From: Misgurnus anguillicaudatus
Taxonomy: Eukaryota; Chordata; Actinopteri; Cypriniformes; Cobitidae
Direction: 5' to 3'
Length of the DNA stretch: 64,000 nucleotides
Assembly: GCF_027580225.2 (NCBI RefSeq)
Contig: NC_073348.2
Coordinates: 40,490,501-40,554,500, forward strand
The first letter of the stretch is position 1. Every line of letters starts with the position of its first letter. Both the position numbers and the translations under genes were made by a program. Positions 40,926-52,478 of this stretch are shown in pieces. Under the pieces are notes generated by a model, which worked only from the letters and a program-made list of their open reading frames with translations, was not told the origin of the DNA and made no database searches.

Positions 40926-42091
40926 TTAGTTTCATTGTTAAATTGTTGTCTTTAAAGAGTTTACTCTTCGTTATCTTTCATGAACACTTTTAATTCAATT
41001 CCACTAAGTTCTTTGTAAAGATTTCTTGGCAGGAACATTTCTTGACCTTCTTTATTCAATTCTTTCTCTTATTTTTGTCTGGACTCACACGAGGCAGATC
41101 AGTCCTCTCTGTTAGAGAAGGTTCTTTTGGAAGAAAAAGAGTATCATGTATTGTATTGTAGGATGTTGATTTGAAACCCAGCCAGCTGTTTAGAAGCAGA
41201 AGGCTGAAGCTTCAGACTGATATATGAAGAAGAGAGAGTGACAGCTGGTTAGATGGACGTCTCCTCCTGATGTCCAGATGAACTTCATTGCTGCTGTGAT
41301 TGACAGATGAATCAAACTCAAAAATTGCATTCAGCTCTCAGGAATTTCTCCTGCATTCAAAGATTGAAAAGCTTTTTGTTCATTTACAAAGCACTGTTTT
41401 TCTTTGTATCAATTCTTAATGAAAAGGATGTTTAAAATTTATATTGACAACCCAAGATTAAATTATAATCATTCTTGTCAGGAAATTTCCTTTCTCCGAT
41501 TCATGATTATCAGATGACGACTTTCAATGTATAGATATATCAGTGTGGCTCTTTATTAAGAACCTTAGAAAGATAAATACAGACATGATCCTGTGCTCAT
41601 GAGAAAGCAGATAAGATCTTATAACCCCACATGTTTGAGTGAAATCTCATTTTCTGTGTTTACTCAGATGATTGATGGTTGACCTTCAGCTCTGATGACT
41701 TCTGACAGGTGAAACTTCACCAATATTCTCCTTTGTCACATCTTAGATCAATACATCATCTTATCAATCATTAATATATCATTTAATGGGAATCGGCTCA
41801 TGGTCATGTAACATCACCACAATCTTTTTCATCAACTCAATTTTTCCATTTCATAGAGTCAATAATATGCAAGGAAATATAAAATAATCTCATTTATATT
41901 AAAACTGTCAGTTATTTCATTAACTCATGTTTATAATAATTAAGTGATTAATTCTAAATCAAATGTTATCGTTTCTGAAGTCAAATCTGATGCAATGGTT
42001 ATTAATACTCGTTCAGCCCATGACATGTCAACACTATCCTAAATGTTTCTCGGGATCCAACACATGTATAAATAAAAACAACTTTTACCAC
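40926..42091. other. Unique DNA, no gene recognised
   Basis: No repeat family or exon recognised. Short open frames lack support. Confidence 0.35.

Positions 42092-42124
<33 letters not shown>
42092..42124. repeat. (CA)n microsatellite
   Basis: About 16 CA units. Confidence 0.95.
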
Positions 42125-42127
<3 letters not shown>

Positions 42128-42329
42128 TGCACACACTGGAATTTACGCTGGCTGACACCAAATATGTCTTTTTGACGGCTGAGTGAAATTGCTGTCATTA
42201 ATCTTGTCATGGCCAGTTTAATTTTATCTCCAAAGCTAAACAGCTTAGAGCCAATCACAGGCCGGCATTCAACAGACAGAAGACGACTGAAGATATAATA
42301 GAGATTCTGTCTGTATGTCCAATTTTACG

Positions 42330-42560
42330 CACACTGCAAAAATGGACTTTTTCACTAAATATTTTTATATTGTTTTTATTACAAATTATTACAAATTGGG
42401 TATCGATTCAGAAGTTCCAGATCGATTCAATTTCGATTCACAAGCTATCAAATTGGTTCGATTCCGATTCTCGACTCGATTTTTATACCCGATTTTCGAT
42501 TCAACTCAACTCAATGAATATAGATTATATAGAACATTTTATTATATAATAATATATTAG
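42330..42560. mobile_element. MITE fragments, including a truncated CACTGCA end
   Basis: CACACTGCAAAAATGGACTT is the left end of the palindromic family and breaks off after about 45 bp. It is followed by GATTCGATT-rich sequence (TCGATTCAATTTCGATTC) typical of another interspersed repeat. Boundaries are approximate. Confidence 0.45.
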
Positions 42561-42750
42561 AATATAGATTGACTGAATGAATGAATGACAGGCTCGCATC
42601 TCGCTCCTTGATAACATCAAGCAAGGCAAAAAAGGGTGACATCTAGTGGAAAAGACTAGTAATTAGATTAAAGTTAATCTTATGTTCAATGTTTGCGGAA
42701 ATAAAATTGGGGAAAAAATCGAGCCAATCATAGATGTTTTTAGACAATAT

Positions 42751-43465
42751 GGTCCCTATTTTAATGATCTAAGCGCGTTAGGTAAAGCACACAGTCTAAA
42801 CGAGTGTGTCCGATTCCACTTTGCTAATTTAACAACGGGAAAAATTGTTTATGCACCAAGCGCACGACCTAAAAGGGAATTTGTAAATTGAAAAACTAAA
42901 CAGAGGAAGAAGACCACCAGTTTAAGAATAATGTTAAAAATTGTGTTGTTTTTATTTTTATTGAAATTTTATTGAATTTTTAATTGAATTTTTTTTATTA
43001 ATCCTCTATATTATAAACTTACCAGGCTACAGGTGAAGCAGCTCTTTATACGTCTTCTAATGTCTCATAATCGGTCCTCATTATGTCCAAGAGACTCGAT
43101 AATAATCTTTTACATTTTAATCCTTTAATCTTTCATATTTAAGTGTGTTTTTGTGCTGCTGCGCATCCATGTATGTGATAAGCTAACGCAAGTTTCCCGT
43201 TTATAGGAACATATTAACAAGCTATTTAAATAAAACAATATTGCGCCTCAAAATAGCAACGCGCCAACAATGCGCCTGAACACACCTCATTTTTAGATCA
43301 GAACGCCCATGGGCGCAAAATTGGGCGCAAATGCATTTGCTATTTAAAAAACGTGGCGCCAAACGTGAAAATTATCATTCTGCCGGGTTGAAACTAGCTA
43401 CAGACACTTGCGTCGCGCATTACGTTGCATTGCTTCGCATTGTGCCAGGTGTATGATAGAGCCCC
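42751..43465 (+). mobile_element. Harbinger-like element, plus-strand copy
   Basis: It begins GGTCCCTATTTTAATGATC and ends GTATGATAGAGCCCC, an imperfect inverted pair. It shares GTGTCCGATTCCACTTTGC with 23383-23545 and the CTCATAATCGGTCCTCATTA block (inverted) with 39814-40925. No transposase frame is present. Confidence 0.65.
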
Positions 43466-44438
43466 AAATATCAAATTTAATTAAATTTGTGCATAAAACA
43501 AGCAAAAAATCATTGGGGGTAAGCAAATCTCTTAGGTCTCTGTGTTTCTCAACTCTTTCTCAACTCTTTGTTTCTCAAACAGTGATGTACAGTATAACAT
43601 ATATGAACCTGTGTGGAGTTTGTGTCTCTTACAATCTCAGGTTTGTCTCTGATCAGAGCTAAGCAGTTTATATTCCTAACTGTATGATTGATGTCTGTAA
43701 ATGATCTTAACACAGAAGAGAAACTAAACTAAACCAAACTAAAGGATGTGTCTTGATGTTTTTGACTCACTAAACACTGAAGTCTGCGTTCACGTTTCTC
43801 TCTGAATCTGTAAATTGAGAAGCGTGCCGATCTAAATGGACTGTGAGACTGTGAAATGATTTTGCTTTTAGTGTGATTTTATGGCACTTTAACAGATGGA
43901 CTGTAGATGATAATATGATGTGCTGGGGGTTGTGATGCACCTTCTTACGTTTAGAGTCAAAGGAACTGACAAACACATCACATACATTACATTACACTCA
44001 TTTCTCCATCACATCATAACCCAAACAATCACCTAAAGCTCTATAAGCTGCTATAATCTCATATATGCACAATACCGTTGACTCCATTAACCCCCCATGC
44101 GCTTTCCTTTTTACCCAGCATTCCAGAGGCTGTTGGGTTTAATGACTGTGAAGTTCATGTGCCGCGACGCATCCTCTGCCGAAGGAGAAAGAAGAATGTT
44201 TGATGACCTGTTAGGTTTTTATTTCTTCTATAAATTACTCCATTAGGGGATCTCTATAAAGAGCTACAGAAGGCAGTGAGTAGAGAGATGAGAGAACAGA
44301 TGTTTATCTGTTTTGGTGATGAACTGACACGTTTAGTTTAGTTTAGTTTGTCAGAGAGAAGAGGACTTCTTTATGATTTTCTAGTAGTGAACAGGGGGAC
44401 TGTCAATGCTAACACTTGTGTCTATACAGGTCAATACA
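43466..44438. other. No gene recognised
   Basis: A short scrap of the CACTGCA palindrome (GTGCATAAAACAAGCAAAAA) lies at 43480-43520. The rest is unique with no supported exon. Confidence 0.4.
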
Positions 44439-45388
44439 TTAAAGGTGCCGTTTTTCCTGCATTTTCCAAGCTATGATTGTTGCTCTCTATACCACTGTTT
44501 TCACTGTCCTTTAATCGGGCTGATTTCTTTCTTTCGTGCTTTAGAAATACGTAACGAGTTGTGATTGTGTTGCTGGTCCAGTGTGTTGTGATTCAACAGC
44601 AGTTTAGCACAAGTTGTCCAGAAAGGTGACGCCAGATTAAGGAAGCTGTCCTCAGCAAAGACCAAACAAAGAGGATTTGACTCTGGGATGAAAATAACAG
44701 CGTCTTGATGGCATGGCTCTACTAACACAACTCTTCTCGCCCTTCATGCCCTTTTTTGGTGTATTCCTATAGGCGGTGCTAAGTCAAAAATATCAGAATA
44801 TTATCATCATATGACTGGGACGAAAAGGGCTGTAGTCTAAACCGGCCGTTCTCTGTAGTCCTTGAAAAGTCAATTCTTTTGAAGGAAAACCACAATCGTT
44901 ACCTCAGCTTGGATGAATTGAATTATACCTTTCTTTTTTAATGGATGCACTTTTACTCTTTGTACAAGCGCGTTGTGAATGTGTTAGCATTTAGCCTAGC
45001 CCCATTCATTCCTATGGCTCCAAACAAAAGTTTTATTTTGTGCCACCATACTTACTCGTGTAACTACTCACGTAACAGCCTTTATAGGGAAAACATGAAA
45101 GTGTTTGGTGGCTTCTAAATTCATCCCTGTTGGGAGCCATAGGAATAAATGAGGCTAGGCTAAATGCTAACACATTCACAACGCTCTGTACAAAGATTAA
45201 AAGTGCACGCATTGAAAAAAGATAGGTATGTATTAATTAGTCTAAGTTGAGGTAAAAACATGATAAAATATTAAAAAACGGTTTTCCTTTAAAGCATTGA
45301 ACTTTGAGCTTTATCCTTTTTATGCTCTAACAGCAATATTACTAACTAAATATTGAAAAAATGGAATCAGGAAAAACGGCAGCTTTAA
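44439..45388. mobile_element. TTAA-flanked MITE, second copy, with a nested hairpin
   Basis: TTAA (44439-44442) precedes AGGTGCCGTTTTTCCTG and CAGGAAAAACGGCAGCT precedes TTAA (45385-45388), a near-perfect inverted pair. It is the paralogue of the element split by the Gypsy retrotransposon at 10129-21075. Without its nested hairpin (44883-45288) it is about 530 bp, close to the 509 bp left around the Gypsy insertion. The pre-insertion target GAGCTTTATC lies at 45306-45315. Confidence 0.8.
44883..45288. mobile_element. Long-hairpin MITE nested in the TTAA MITE
   Basis: Arms AATGTGTTAGCATTTAGCCT (near 44978) and AGGCTAAATGCTAACACATT (near 45158) are exact inverses. The ends are AGGAAAACC and GGTTTTCCT beside TTGA/TTAA. 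It folds on itself over most of its length and is non-coding. Confidence 0.8.
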
Positions 45389-45755
45389 AGAAACTACCCA
45401 AAAATGAAAAAAATAACAGCAAACTGGTTTGGAAGGACATGCACTGCAAACAATGACTTTCTAACTTAGTATTTTTTGTACTATCTTAATTTTTTAAAAT
45501 CAATATTCACTGCAAAAAATTTATTTCAAGAAAAAAAATCCTAGAATTTTTGTCTTGTTTTCAGTAGAAATAAATCACTTAAAATTAAATCACTTAAATT
45601 TGATATTCTCGCTCTAAAAACTAGACTTATTTTCTTGGGTCATTTTGCTCATCAAGTAAAGCATCTAAATTTAAGAATTTTTAGATATTTTTACTGAAAA
45701 CAAGACAATGATGCAAAGTTTTTTCTTGCAGTGCAGTTTTGGTTGAACTGTTCCT
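45389..45755. mobile_element. AGAAACTACCCAAAAATG...TTCCT element sharing a TTAA with its neighbour
   Basis: It starts directly after TTAA 45385-45388 with AGAAACTACCCAAAAATGA and ends GGTTGAACTGTTCCT before TTAA 45756-45759. It is a diverged member of the GATAGTTCACC family. It contains parts of two CACTGCA palindromic MITEs (starts at 45442 and 45508, one shared end near 45733), one apparently inserted in the other. Confidence 0.65.
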
Positions 45756-45759
45756 TTAA

Positions 45760-46330
45760 GACTTGAAAAGATCATCTATGAATTATTCTCTGACTAATAA
45801 GAAGTGAATTAAGAGAGAAAAAAACATTTAAATGAATGAAAATACTGGAATAATCGATTAATCTTGATGTGTAATGTATCATGGCATAGATCGGCTTTCT
45901 CTACAAGATTCATACATAGAGTTGAAAAAGCAAATATGTCATATAAATGAAGAGAGCACTCTGATAAAACATCATTTGTTAATCTCTTCGTGTAAGAGTA
46001 CGACCACGACTCAGATTTCTCATTATTATCTTAAAAGCAGAAACGCCCGGCTGCCGAACGGCCCGCAGACTCCATCACAATAAGAAATGTTGTTTTCTTT
46101 CATGTGTAAGATGAGAACCGGCGGACCCGAGCGCACCGCCGTAATTCAGTGCGTGTAATGTACAAAGAGACGTATGCAGGGCTCATCTTTTAGGGCAAGC
46201 GCCCGAGTAACATCGCTCATCGCCTTCAGACTGAACGCTGGAGAAAAAGAAAATTATTGAATGAAGAGGGCAGAAAACACAAAAGCTCAACGTGAATGTG
46301 TTTTTTTAGGGCACTTAGAAGAATGAAACC
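45760..46330. other. Unique DNA, no gene recognised
   Basis: High-complexity sequence at 46090-46260 is adjacent to the candidate conserved block. No splice-bounded coding frame. Confidence 0.35.
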
Positions 46331-46780
46331 CTCCAAATAATAATTTTGACAACCCTGAGGGGGGGAGTTAATGTTGTGGCAGGGGACCCCATTTATACTG
46401 GCTAGACCCCCCTTCAGAAATGCACTGATCTAATTATTGCATGTTAAATGGGCATCTGGTAAATGGTGCATATAATGATGTATTTCTAGTGATCTGCATT
46501 AAGTGCGCACTTGTCCCGCTGCAGGCTTTGACACATAAATTGGTCCTCTCAGGCTCTCATCACGGCAGCTCCGGGCTGTAGAGTAACCCCACTTACCCAC
46601 GGCCCCCGGGTACCCTACACAATTAATGAAGTCGACCTTTTGATTGATTTAGTCTGTAACGTGGAGCTCTCAGGGACCTGAGCGAAGATCACAGAGAAAA
46701 TGAATGTAAAAAATACACCTCCTCTCTCCGAGGGTAAATTTATTTGACTTTCATATTTATGGAACAATTTATGATTATTT
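46331..46780. other. Candidate conserved non-coding element
   Basis: About 450 bp of balanced, non-repetitive sequence with TGATCTGCATTAAGTGCGCA, then CTTTGACACATAAATTGG and CAATTAATGAAGTCGACC. Every frame has early stops. It contrasts with the repeat-filled surroundings and looks like a vertebrate developmental enhancer. That is a composition-based guess. Confidence 0.35.
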
Positions 46781-47454
46781 TTGTATGCCGACGAACACAC
46801 AAGACTCAATAATGATTGTGTGGTGGGTTTGTTCATGTTACAGGAGATTGTGCTGTAAAACATTCATTCTGACATTAGCAAAACACGGCAATCAAAAGTT
46901 TCATTTTTTAGTCCTAGCAGTCATAATGTTTAGATTTTCCATCTGTGCTTTGATTATAAGATCACTAAAATGTTGGAGACACAGTTCAGAGTCTATAATG
47001 GATTATGGGATGTTGAATGACTGTGTTCCCTATGAGACTTATTAACATAGTAAATCACGAAAGATCAAACAAAGAGATTTAGTTTCTCTACTTACAGCCT
47101 AACTGTGACTAAAATGTCTGAAGATATGAAACCATGTGTGTACACCGCTTCTGTTTAATGCAATAGTTCACCTAAAAAAAGCATTTTGTCATGATTTATT
47201 TACCTGCTTACACTTTCTGTCTTGTTTTTTAATAGAACACAACAGAAAAATCTTCATTCTGTTCTTGTCTGTATCATAAACACATTAGGGCAGCTCATTA
47301 GGGCTTAAAGTGACTTTTGTTCAGTTGATATTTAGTGTTATTCAAAGAACCAGCGCTGCACTTGCTGTATTTTTATTTCAATGGATTAATTCTCTAAAGA
47401 AAAAATGAATAATAATGTAGGAAGAAATAAATAATGCTCTTACAAATAGAGTAT
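46781..47454. other. No gene; short MITE scrap
   Basis: AATGCAATAGTTCACCTAAA at 47157-47180 is a left-end fragment of the GATAGTTCACC family. Nothing else is recognised. Confidence 0.4.
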
Positions 47455-48305
47455 TGTCCACTGTTCACCAGTATTGTCCAGTATTTATCAGCATTTATCA
47501 GCATTTGCCAGTATTTATCAGCATTTATCAGCATTTGCCAGTATTGTCCAGTATTTACCAGTATTGTCCAGAATTTACCAGCATTTGTCAATATTGTCCA
47601 GTATTCACCAGTATTGTCCAGTATTTGCCAGTATTGTCCAGTATTTACCAGTATTCACCAGTATTTACCAGCATTTGCCAGTATTGTCGAGTATTCACAT
47701 GTATTTACCAGTACTGTCCAGTATTTACCAGTATTGTCCAGTATTCACATGTATTTACCAGCATTTGCCAATAATGTCCAGTATTTACCAGTATTTGCTA
47801 GTATTGTCCAGTATTCACCAGTATTGTCCAGTAATTACCAGTATTCACATGTATCTAGCAGTATTATCTAGTATTTACCAGCATTTGCCAATATTGTCCA
47901 GTATTCACCAGTATTGTCCAGTATTCACCAGTACTCACGTGTATTTAGCAGTATTGTCCAGTATTCACCAGTATTGTCCAGTATTTACCAGTATTCACCA
48001 GTACTCACGTGTATTTAGCAGTATTGTCCAGTATTCACCAGTACTCAAGTGTATTTAGCAGTATTTCCAGTATTCACCAGTACTCACGTGTATTTACCAG
48101 TATTGTCCAGTATTCACCAGTACTCAGATGTATTTAGCAGTATTGTCCAGTATTCACCAGTATTGTCCAGTATTTACCATTACTCTCTGGAAATTTCCAG
48201 CATTGTCCAGTATTCACTAGCATTCACCAGTATTGTCTAGTATTCACCAGTATTTTTCAGTAATCACCAGTACTGTCCAGTATTTATCAGCATTCACCAG
48301 TATTA
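47455..48305. repeat. 10/20-bp minisatellite, CCAGTATTGT type
   Basis: The array is built from 10-bp units CCAGTATTGT, CCAGTATTCA, CCAGTATTTA and CCAGCATTTG, often alternating as 20-bp dimers. A right-hand part repeats CACCAGTACTCACGTGTATTT blocks of about 60 bp. Plus-strand frames are open through it (Ser/Ile/Val/Tyr/Gln strings) only because the unit lacks stops. Confidence 0.95.
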
Positions 48306-50019
48306 TACTCAGTAAGGTTATTATATTTACAAAAATATATTGTTGTTTATGACATCAGAAAACATAGCTTCTAACATTGAGCTCTATATGGTCTGATAGA
48401 CTATTGTCACAAATGTTATTTTAAGCACCTGGTGTTTTATCTTTAGCAAAGGTTTCTCTTTCTTTAAAGCACTAATGGGAGTGTAGGTGATGTCAGGTGA
48501 GATGTGGACATCTGCTCTGCAGTGGACAGAAACGACCTTTCATATCATCTCAGCTATTATATTATTAACTTTATGAGGCTTGATTTACAGAACATGGCTC
48601 CAGCGCTGATATCTGCTCTAAATGTCGGGACAAGGACTCATTAAAAGACCTTTAAAAGAGCCGATCAGACAGCAGACGCTCTGTGTTTCATTCGTCTGCG
48701 GTTAATTAGAAGGGACCGTCTGACCCATAAAGACAAAGAACTAACAAAGGCCTTATAATAAAACATCATCTTATACATTCATGATTACAGCTGTCAGAAC
48801 CGAACAGAACTGGAACGTCTGTGTGGTTCTTTACATCTCATCTGTTTGTATTTTTGTGATTTTGTTCAATCAGATTGCAGCTCATCTCTTTAAATCTCAC
48901 AAGTCAAAGCTGTTTCTTAGCATCACTTGCAACTCAATCTTTGACACTTTAACATCACTGATCTTTGCTTTACATACATGTGATTCACCCCATTGGCATC
49001 TAATGTTATATTTGCACAACCTTTGATATCCCAACCTTTACATTAATTGCCTAAACCCATTTGCTGGATTGAAATAACCCTTGATTGAGTAAATACAACT
49101 CAGCATTGTGTATTATTTAACCCAACAGTGTGTTCTGTCCAATATTTATTCATTCATGGGTTAAAAAACAATCCATCATTTTTTCGAGTGCATGTGTGTT
49201 CAGTGGAAATCAAACCCACAAACATTGCAGTGCTAACACAATGTTAACAATAGGGTTAAATTAAAAGATAAATGAAGAATCTTTTTTATCTTTATAAAGT
49301 AGAGTGTTTGTCTATATATGTCTTCATATATCTGCTGCTGTTCGATATATCTGTCAAATGTTTTCAGTAAAAGTACATTTGTGTGAGATAACGGATGGAT
49401 TTAGTACAGAGGGATGTAGATGAATGATGTACCTGTATCTTTCTCTTGATCTTTTCTTCTAATGAGACACAACAGCAGGAGTCTGAGCCGTGACACGCTG
49501 GACCTGTACAGATATGAATGATTAAGACACATTGGGTGTTTTTCTCAGAATAACTGATGGATTTTGCCCCGTTCCTCTCAGAAACGTGCCTGGACGTCTT
49601 TATTAGCGTGACTGTGACCTTTCTGTTCACAGCGCACTGCTGGGATTCTCTGAACTCGCTGGGTTTTATCATCAGCTGCAGAGAGGCAAAAGCTTTTCTC
49701 TTTTGTCCCTGCAAAACCGATTAATGAGTCCTGACACTTTACAGAAACACACAGGAAAATATGCATGAAAATCATGTTTAATAATGTAGAAATAATTACA
49801 GGATCTGCTGTTCAGAGCAGCCACACATAGCAGTAGACAGCTGAACACAACTGGAACATTCTGTCAATATATTTACTCACCCTTAAAATCATTCAAATGC
49901 TAATGAGTTTCTAGAGAGTTCTAAAAAAAGTCTTAATTCTTATAACTTACCCATTTAAATCAAAGAGGAAAAATAGCTTGATAAGAGTGGTATGCTGTAC
50001 AAGCTCGTTACTAACTCAC
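48306..50019. other. Unique DNA between two related minisatellites
   Basis: No gene recognised. 48640-48740 is high-complexity (TTCATTCGTCTGCGGTTAAT) and 49060-49195 resembles a MITE with AACCCAACAGTGTGTTCTG. Neither is firmly assigned. Confidence 0.35.
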
Positions 50020-50905
50020 CAGTATTGTCCAGTGCTAACCAGTATTGACCAAAATTGTCTAGTAATCAATAGTATTGTCCAGTATTCACCAGTATTGTCC
50101 AGTACTTACAAGTATTGTCAAATACTCACCAGTATTGTCCAGTATTTGACAATATTGTCCAGTACTTGCCAGTATTGTGCAGTATTGTCCAGTATTCACC
50201 CAAAATTGTTCAATAGTATTGTCCAGGACTCGCTAGTATTGTCCAGTATTTGTCAATTTTGTCCGGTACTCACCAGTAGTGTCCTGTACTCACCAGTATT
50301 GTCCAGTACTCACCAGTAGTGTCCTGTACTCGCCAGTATTGTCCAGTACTCGCCAGTATTGTCCAGTACTCACCAGTAGTGTCCAGTACTAACCAATATT
50401 GTACAGTATTCATCAATATTGTTCAGTACTCGCCAGTATTGTCCATTTCTCACCAGTAGTGTCCTGTACTCGCCAGTATTGTCCAGTATTTGTCAATATT
50501 GTCCAGTGCTCTCCAGTATTGTCCAGTACTTACCAGTAGTGTCCTGTACTCGCCAGTATTCATCAGTATTGTCCAGTACTTGCCAGTATTGTTTAGTATT
50601 GCTCAGTATTGTCCAGTATTTACCCGAAATTGTCTAGTATTCACCCGTATTGTCCAGTACTCACTAGTATTGTCCAGTACTCACCAGTAGTCTCCAGTTC
50701 TTGCCAGTATTGTCCAGTATTCAACAATATTTTCCAGTTCTCGCTAGTATTGTTCAGTAATGTGCAGTATTGTTCGGTATTTACCCAAAATTGTTCAACA
50801 GTATTGTCCAGTACTTGCCAGTATTGTTCAGTATTTACCAGTTCTGCTCAGTATTGTCCCGTATTTTCCAGTATTCACCAGTATTGTTCAGTATTGTCCA
50901 TTATA
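50020..50905. repeat. 10/20-bp minisatellite, CCAGTATTGTCCAGTACTCA type
   Basis: Same CCAGTATTGT core as 47455-48305 but dominated by the partner units CCAGTACTCA, CCAGTACTTG and CCAGTAGTGTC. It stops abruptly at the inserted repeat 50906-51062 and resumes for a few units at 51063-51110. Confidence 0.95.
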
Positions 50906-51062
50906 CCATAGGGCTGTTGAATGCTTTATTCTGATTGGTTGAGAAATGTTCCACGGGTATGCGTTATTTTTCGACAAACGCATACCAGCTTAGTGCCACA
51001 TTATCACCTTGGGTGTGCATTATTTTTGATTACTTCAACAGTCCGTCATCGATTCTTCTTTA
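50906..51062. mobile_element. MITE-like repeat inserted in the minisatellite
   Basis: TATACCATAGGGCTGTTGAA, followed by TTCTGATTGGTTGAGAAATG, matches the unit duplicated at 33481-33853. Minisatellite units lie on both sides (CAGTATTGTCC before, CACCAGTATTGTCCAGCATT after), so it entered a pre-existing array. Confidence 0.65.
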
Positions 51063-51110
51063 CGTATTCACCAGTATTGTCCAGCATTCGCCAGTATTTA
51101 CAGTTCTGTC
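51063..51110. repeat. Detached end of the CCAGTATTGT minisatellite
   Basis: ATTCACCAGTATTGTCCAGC, then ATTCGCCAGTATTTACAG: four or five units separated from the main array by the insertion. Confidence 0.8.
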
Positions 51111-52244
51111 ATTGACCCCTGCTGCAATGTGACACAATTAATTTTTCTTCCATGAATAGAAATATCTTGACAGTTCTAAGCGGAAAAGCATCATCTTGAT
51201 TAGGTTGATTAATGGTTGACATGTAAATGTGATTGTCTCTGTAATGGACGTATCAGTCACACGTCTACTCTTTAAATTAGACATCATTAATAGTGACAGG
51301 CGCAGTGATGAAGGGCCAAACTGATTAAATGCTTAATTTTATGGGATCCAAAGCGGCTTTGTTTGGTTTATATAGTTCTCATGCATATTCATGTTGGGTC
51401 ACCTAAAGCTGAAAGTCTCTTCCTTCCATTATGATGTGCTGTTACACACAATGATTTGGTGTTTATAATGACAGGTGCTCTAAAAAAAAAAAAAAAAATC
51501 TTAATAGTTTGTCATGTAGCAAAATTGTGGTCTTTTTTTGCTCTTCCATAGCTCAGTCTTGACTCAATAACATGTCTTGATTCACACTGATTTAACAAAC
51601 AAAACTATAATGTGTTGGTTCCCAGCAAGCAAAATCCGAGATAACCGAGACTAATTATAGACCCAATATATTCTGGCTATGAGTAACTTCTACCCTAAAT
51701 GACCTTGAAATTGGTTACATGTGGTTTTTGCCAAAATAACTTGAAGATGAATGATATTCCAACATGTAAGCAAAGTCAACAGGTGTCCTTTGCTCAAAAG
51801 AAACTTATCCATAAGGATATTTATGTGAGATATTAAGGAGATCGATATTAAGGAGATCTCACATGTGTGGTGTTTTCACAGGGCCCATTGTGTCTATTCT
51901 GTATCTGTGGCGTAAAAATCACGGCGGCCTCCGTCATGCCAACTTTATCCAGACGACTCGTCTGTCCACAAACACAAAGGCCAGTCAGCCGTCCTAATTT
52001 TTGAACAAAAGCGAAAAGAGGATGACAGAAACGGAGTCATTTGGTCTCCACGCTGGGTCTCTGGTTGATTCTGGTCCGGGCTGCAGCAGACTGGAGCTGC
52101 ACACTTCAATGACTTCACTCGCTGATGGCAGCTGACACACGCTGTTATTAAGACACATCAACAGTTGGAGCTGAGTCGACACACACAGGGGGAGGTGTGA
52201 AGACAAGACGGCAATCCTGTTTTCAGACGCCGTCGGATCCTCAC
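51111..52244. other. Unique DNA, candidate conserved block at 51290-51420, poly-A run
   Basis: 51290-51420 is non-repetitive and holds AAACTGATTAAATGCTTAAT and CATGCATATTCATG (octamer-like ATGCATAT). It has no coding frame and could be a conserved enhancer. A poly-A run of about 16 lies at 51482-51497. Nothing else is recognised. Confidence 0.35.
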
Positions 52245-52478
52245 CTGTCTTACTGGTGCGAGGCCAAAGCGTCCGGCGCGGGTGCCTCGCGCGCGCCCCA
52301 AAGCTTCTGCAGGTTCCGGTACGCTCCAGTGCGCGCGGCTGGAACGAGCGCACAGACAGCAGGAACGGCAGCTCGTCTCTCCTCGTGCCATCCCGCCTGA
52401 AGCGCAGCACATGCCGCCTCAACGGCGAGGACGAGCCGCGCGCTGGCGAGGTAGAGAAGGGGTTTTCTGCATCCAACC
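52245..52478 (-). CDS. Candidate GC-rich internal exon, product unknown
   Basis: On the minus strand a T-rich tract ending TTTTTTATTAG precedes base 52478, and a strong donor CAG|GTGAGG follows base 52245. The 234-bp interval is far richer in G+C and CpG than its neighbourhood and keeps one frame open throughout, with two bases before the first full codon. That frame encodes an Arg/Ser-rich peptide including LRRHVLRFRRDGTRRDELPF and ALERTGTCRSFGARARHP. I recognise no family. A second frame is open over most of it but ends in TAA before the donor. The alternative is a small CpG island with chance splice motifs. Confidence 0.35.

Noticed and set aside
44439..45388. Host exon conservation between 10.2 kb and 44.5 kb
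   Set aside because: The similarity is explained by two copies of one TTAA-flanked MITE; no shared open frame exists.
47434..48240. Plus-strand frames of up to 194 codons in the CCAGTATTGT arrays (also 49978-50911)
   Set aside because: Tandem-repeat artefacts: all three frames are open together in places.
52245..52478. Calcitonin/adrenomedullin-family peptide (a Cys-containing stretch looked suggestive)
   Set aside because: The required disulfide spacing and C-terminal amidation motif are not present in any single frame.
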